In this document: positions 5,375 to 8,020 of the stretch, one piece after another | Layout: the number at the start of each line of letters is the position of its first letter | Position numbering within the stretch: the stretch's first letter is position 1 | DNA from: a bacterium | GTDB lineage: Bacteria; Verrucomicrobiota; Kiritimatiellia; UBA8416 | Direction: 5' to 3' | DNA length: 8,020 bases | Assembly (NCBI GenBank): GCA_020048935.1 | Contig: JAIFLS010000196.1 | Coordinates: forward strand, 1-8,020 | Position numbers and translations under genes: made by a program | The notes under the pieces: model-generated | What the model was told of the DNA's origin: nothing | What the model saw: only the letters and a program-made list of their open reading frames with translations | Database searches by the model: none

Positions 5375-6019
5375 TCCTACGTTTGGTGTGGAAACGACGG
5401 TGTCGAATGGGTGGACTCACTTGGGCTCAGAAAGTGCAAGGTTGATGAGTTCTCCCTAAAGGTAGGGAAATGGCTCTTCGTTAACTACTCCATCAAGTTC
5501 ACATGTCGGTTGCCGGTGTCCTTCAAGGTTGAACTCAGCGATTGTGTTCGCGAAGAAGACTGCTTAATAGACCAGGATATTCGGGGCGAATTCTGGTACA
5601 CGAACCCAACCACCAAGACGCGGGTGTATGAGTGGAACCACTCATCATGGGCGAAAGACTACTGGCAGGGCGATACCGAGTCTCCTCCTGCAGGTTTCTC
5701 TGATTGGTGGAATGGCCAGGATTGGCAGCACTCTGGCCTCAACGGCAAGTGGACGGAAGAATGGTGGGGGACGAGGCGCGTCGGCACCTTTGAAGACCTG
5801 CCGGGAGTTCGCCTGACGGGTGCTGCAGGAGGTAAGTTCGGCGGCAATATCGGGGGAAATTTCCCCCTGAGATACGGAGGATCTGGCGGCAAGGGTCATC
5901 AGGAATTTCGCACGAATATCAAAGACAAGGAAACTGGCGAGACCGTGAAAAGCCTTAACTGGGGTACTCTCATCGAGTACAAGGACTACAAGACCGGCAA
6001 ACACTACTTTTACCTATGA
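5225..6019 (+). CDS. Secreted RHS-core tip protein, unit 3, with Trp-rich and Gly-rich tail
   Basis: This is a 264-residue protein with the shared head. Its signal peptide offers two sites: a canonical lipobox LSSC ending at C22, and AFA at 28. The core is decaying: the conserved Trp of GRWIN is Gly (G37), and the second DPxG is DSLG (64-67), though both Asp are kept at normal spacing. The tail (about 69-264) is unrelated to the other two. A Cys-containing part (C-x-VDEFSLKVG; EEDCLIDQD) is followed by a Trp-rich region (124-182, including DWWNGQDW and EEWWG), a Gly-rich region (198-224) and a Lys/Tyr-rich end (YKDYKTGKHYFYL). I recognise no enzyme family. GGAGGG (5210-5215) sets the start. 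The stop overlaps the start of the next gene as ATGA, giving translational coupling. Confidence 0.83.
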   Translation: MSEAVRSSIQSLLLSVFLLSSCTLQAFAYYHPDEGRGINRDPIGEQGGVNSYVWCGNDGVEWVDSLGLRKCKVDEFSLKVGKWLFVNYSIKFTCRLPVSFKVELSDCVREEDCLIDQDIRGEFWYTNPTTKTRVYEWNHSSWAKDYWQGDTESPPAGFSDWWNGQDWQHSGLNGKWTEEWWGTRRVGTFEDLPGVRLTGAAGGKFGGNIGGNFPLRYGGSGGKGHQEFRTNIKDKETGETVKSLNWGTLIEYKDYKTGKHYFYL

Positions 6020-6435
6020 GAAGACTGCGCCTCATCGCTTTATGTACCACTCTGTTACTGGTTTGTATGTCTGCTGGAGGCGTCCTGTGGAAGAGGAGAA
6101 ATGTGGAGTTTCAGTTTCAGGGCAAGGTGCATCGCCTGTTCAGAGCTTCTCTGAGTTCAGATACTGCCCCGGAAACCCACGCGTGGATAGTTCCGGTAGG
6201 GGCCAATCCGACGTCAGATGCTCCTCTTACTGGTCTGTCGGTTATTCTGTCCGACTACAGGCGTCCGGGCGATGTGCCCTTGGGGCCAGTACTCCAGACA
6301 AATTGTTTTTACAACTTCCTCGTCAGGAGGGAGCGATGGCTCTTGAATAAGCGGTACTATCTGCTCAATGCAATTGAACAAGCCGGAAACGGCGAGGGCG
6401 CAGCTCGCGAGGACGCTCGCCCCCCAGAGGTGTAG
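6016..6435 (+). CDS. Membrane-anchored partner of RHS-tip unit 3 (candidate immunity protein)
   Basis: This 139-residue protein has its ATG overlapping the stop of the unit 3 tip gene (ATGA, 6016-6019). The N-terminus (MRRLR, then a hydrophobic run to about residue 25, then KRRN) is a single signal anchor or uncleaved signal peptide. The rest, about 110 residues, should lie in the periplasm; no clear lipobox is seen. It contains HAWIVPVGANP, GLSVILSDYRRPGD and NFLVRRERWLLNKRYY, and ends in a charged tail. I do not recognise the family. Spacing, small size and membrane anchoring match the partner of unit 2 without obvious sequence similarity, which is what immunity proteins for different tips would show. 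It is the last gene of the array. Confidence 0.7.
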   Translation: MRRLRLIALCTTLLLVCMSAGGVLWKRRNVEFQFQGKVHRLFRASLSSDTAPETHAWIVPVGANPTSDAPLTGLSVILSDYRRPGDVPLGPVLQTNCFYNFLVRRERWLLNKRYYLLNAIEQAGNGEGAAREDARPPEV

Positions 6436-6683
6436 ACAATGCGCGATTGCCGGCTTGGGGCAAACCTGCATTCCGAGGAGCCTTGGCGTAGTTGGGTGGT
6501 AAGCCGTGCGGAACATGAGAATCGTCCATCGTTATCGTCGCCCGCTAACGTTCACCGGATACTGCGCCAGAACGACCAAGTTCTGCCAATAGTGGCTTTT
6601 GAAATTGACTCACTGCGGTAAAACCATTATCCATGAGTCCGTTGGGGGTTAACTGGAACACCGGAGGAAGAGGAGGCAAGGTT
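6436..6683 (+). other. Intergenic region between the array and the DUF481 gene
   Basis: About 250 bases separate the last partner gene from the outer-membrane protein gene. A 60-codon open frame (6439-6621) has no recognisable domain or convincing ribosome-binding site, and I do not call it a gene. TTGACT (6605-6610) and CATTAT (6625-6630) lie just upstream of the next gene, but the 14-base spacing makes them a weak promoter pair. No clear terminator hairpin was found. The right end of the accessory region falls in or near this interval, because base composition and gene type change across it. Confidence 0.5.
6671..6676 (+). promoter_or_regulatory. Ribosome-binding site AGGAGG choosing the 6684 start
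   Basis: A perfect AGGAGG lies seven bases before the ATG at 6684. It is inside the frame that would result from the more 5' ATG at 6633, whose first 17 residues do not look like a signal peptide. The start is therefore placed at 6684. Confidence 0.75.
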
Positions 6684-7412
6684 ATGCGCGGATGGATGAT
6701 GATGGCGGCAGTGGCTCTGATGGGGTCGACGGCTGTGCTACAGGCGACCAACACCTGGGAGACCGCGGTCTCGGCTGGGTTGAACATGACTTCTGGCAAT
6801 AGCGATTCGACGGCCGCCAATGCCGGTGTCACGGCGGTGGGGACGCAGGGCAAGCACGAGACCCGCCTGCTGGCGGAGGGCAACTATGGCGAAAGCAAGA
6901 CGGACGGCGACGAACAGACCACGGCCGACAATCTCAAAGGCGGGCTGGAATACAAGTACTCGCTGAACGGCAGTTTCCTCTACTCCAACAACAGCGCCTT
7001 TCGCGACACGGTGGCCGACCTCGATCTCCGCCTTATCCTGGGTGCCGGTGGCGGTTATCACCTCATCAAATCCGAGACCGCCACGCTCGATGTGGAACTC
7101 GGTGCCGCCTATATCCGTGAGGAACGGGCCGATGATACCGAGGACGACAGTATCGCCTTCCGGGCGGCAGCCGGGCATGACCAGGCTCTCAGCGAAACCG
7201 CCAAGCTCTGGGCGGCGGGTGAATATCTGCCGCAGACCGATGATTTCGGCATCTACCTGGTCAACAGCGAGGCCGGAGTCGAGGCCGTGCTGAACCCGCG
7301 CATCCAGCTCAATCTGCGCATGGTTCTGCAGCACCGGTATGACAGCGATGTGCCCGAAGGGCGCGAGAACAGCGACTTGGCGCTGATCAGTGCATTGGTC
7401 TATAAACACTAA
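6684..7412 (+). CDS. DUF481 family outer-membrane beta-barrel protein
   Basis: This is a 242-residue protein. Residues 1-21 (MRGWMMMAAVALMGS...LQA) form a signal peptide. The mature part begins TNTWETAVSAGLNMTSGNSD, the typical opening of DUF481 proteins (YdiY-like, called salt-induced outer-membrane proteins), in which a W-x-x-x-x-x-x-G-x-x-x-x-SGN strand is followed by alternating beta strands. Later strands fit the family: LKGGLEYKYSL, LRLILGAGGGYHLIKSETA, LDVELGAAYIREE. The protein is probably a small barrel in the outer membrane. Its exact function is not established, and the C-terminus (ALVYKH) lacks the usual terminal Phe. The start is set by AGGAGG. The adk gene follows after 15 bases. 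The coding sequence is GC-rich, unlike the RHS array. Confidence 0.82.
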   Translation: MRGWMMMAAVALMGSTAVLQATNTWETAVSAGLNMTSGNSDSTAANAGVTAVGTQGKHETRLLAEGNYGESKTDGDEQTTADNLKGGLEYKYSLNGSFLYSNNSAFRDTVADLDLRLILGAGGGYHLIKSETATLDVELGAAYIREERADDTEDDSIAFRAAAGHDQALSETAKLWAAGEYLPQTDDFGIYLVNSEAGVEAVLNPRIQLNLRMVLQHRYDSDVPEGRENSDLALISALVYKH

Positions 7413-7415
7413 AAA

Positions 7416-7421
7416 AAGGAG
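7416..7421 (+). promoter_or_regulatory. Ribosome-binding site of adk
   Basis: AAGGAG, at the end of a run of seven A, lies six bases before the ATG at 7428 and inside the 15-base gap after the DUF481 gene. The short gap suggests co-transcription. Confidence 0.75.
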
Positions 7422-7427
7422 TCTACC

Positions 7428-8020
7428 ATGCGTCTTATATTTCTAGGCCCCCCGGGGGCAGGCAAGGGGGGTGTGGTGCAGATTTCAACCGGCGACCTCT
7501 TGCGGGCCGCTGTCAAGGCGGGATCGCCGCTGGGGATCAAGGCCAAGGGCTATATGGACGCGGGGGAGCTGGTTCCCGACACGCTGGTCATCAACCTGCT
7601 GAAGGAGCGCATTGCCCAGCCAGACTGCGCCGGCGGTTTCATTCTCGACGGGTTCCCGCGGACAATCCCCCAGGCCGACGCGCTAGAGCAGGCCAGAGTG
7701 GTTATCGACAAGGTGATCAACTTCATGGTTACCGACGAATTGGTTATCCAGCGTCTTTCGGGGCGCCGGATTCACAGGGGCACCGGCAGGATCTACAACG
7801 TCAACCCCGGCGGGGTGCCGCAGCCACCGCCCGGCATGTCGCCGGACGAACTGCTGCAGCGCGACGACGACAAGGCCGAGGCGATCGCCAACCGGCTGGT
7901 TGTCTATCGTGAGCAGACCGAACCGCTGATTGCCTATTATCAGTCCAGGGGTATCCTGGCCGACATCGCGGCCGCGCGGGAATTGTCCGGGATCGTCGCC
8001 GCGGTGAAAGCCGCCATCCG
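7428..8020 (+). CDS. adk: Adenylate kinase with a ten-codon in-frame gap after the P-loop (runs off the right edge)
   Basis: The 197 visible codons match adenylate kinase, which converts ATP + AMP to 2 ADP in the cytoplasm. The start MRLIFLGPPGAGKG (1-14) carries the P-loop. QISTGDLLR (18-26), the GFILDGFPRT block (D74-R78) and the RDDD motif (145-148) supply AMP- and ATP-site residues. The LID (about 114-150) has GRRIH and no zinc cysteines. The oddity is that GKG runs straight into GVVQISTGD, where family members have GKGTQA plus a helix. Measured against E. coli Adk the equivalents of residues 15-24 are missing, including the P-loop Thr. The gap is exactly in frame and falls in a run of six G (7466-7471). 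The protein may be inactive or altered, or the gap may be an assembly error. Family identity is certain. Confidence 0.93.
   Translation, partial: MRLIFLGPPGAGKGGVVQISTGDLLRAAVKAGSPLGIKAKGYMDAGELVPDTLVINLLKERIAQPDCAGGFILDGFPRTIPQADALEQARVVIDKVINFMVTDELVIQRLSGRRIHRGTGRIYNVNPGGVPQPPPGMSPDELLQRDDDKAEAIANRLVVYREQTEPLIAYYQSRGILADIAAARELSGIVAAVKAAI

Noticed and set aside
5645..6004. Minus-strand frames opposite the unit 3 tail
   Set aside because: They are Pro/Arg-rich shadows of the Gly- and Trp-rich plus-strand tail, with no start context.
6042..6350. 102-codon plus-strand frame inside the unit 3 partner gene
   Set aside because: The frame at 6016 has the ATGA overlap and a clean signal anchor. 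The alternative frame has neither, nor any domain.
6439..6621. 60-codon frame after the array
   Set aside because: No ribosome-binding site, no domain and no coupling to neighbours. Chance opening is the likeliest explanation.
6738..7409. Long minus-strand open frame (223 codons) opposite the DUF481 gene
   Set aside because: The plus strand has a signal peptide, a perfect ribosome-binding site and clear DUF481 strands. The minus frame is an antisense shadow of a GC-rich gene.

Overview
The window looks like a bacterial chromosome, most likely from the PVC superphylum (Verrucomicrobiota, Kiritimatiellota or Lentisphaerota). This is inferred from three things: short secreted RHS-core proteins, a pseudopilin-like domain ending in a CPAGG...PSCS signature, and a class II photolyase. 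No rRNA or other decisive marker is present.

Layout. Positions 1-120 hold the N-terminus of a class II DNA photolyase on the minus strand. Everything else recognisable is on the plus strand. From about 239 to 6435 there is an accessory array. Three paralogous genes (298-1044, 3942-4658, 5225-6019) share a leader: ribosome-binding region, signal peptide, and the last stretch of an RHS repeat-associated core (YYHPDEGR...NRDPIGE). After that leader each has an unrelated C-terminal tail. Each is followed at once, overlapping or nearly so, by a small unrelated gene (1047-1484, 4646-5179, 6016-6435), as in toxin/immunity pairs. Between units 1 and 2 lie a start-less protein tail (1659-1943), a membrane-anchored pseudopilin-like protein (1955-2293) and a secreted or anchored transglutaminase-like protein (2318-4003). 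The last runs into the repeat that starts unit 2. From 6684 on the sequence is GC-richer and conventional: a DUF481 outer-membrane protein and an adenylate kinase gene (adk) that lacks ten codons after its P-loop and runs off the right edge.

How it may work. The RHS shell is absent, so these are not full RHS toxins. They look like free-standing, Sec-exported RHS tips with exchangeable tails. The leader repeat is mosaic: units 2 and 3 are 97/99 identical across the ribosome-binding region and N-terminus but only 81/100 in the next 100 bases, while units 1 and 2 share an identical 51-bp core block. That fits repeated recombination in the shared leader, with tail plus partner gene moving as a cassette. 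Toxicity and immunity are inferred from the arrangement. No tail matches a toxin family I can name.
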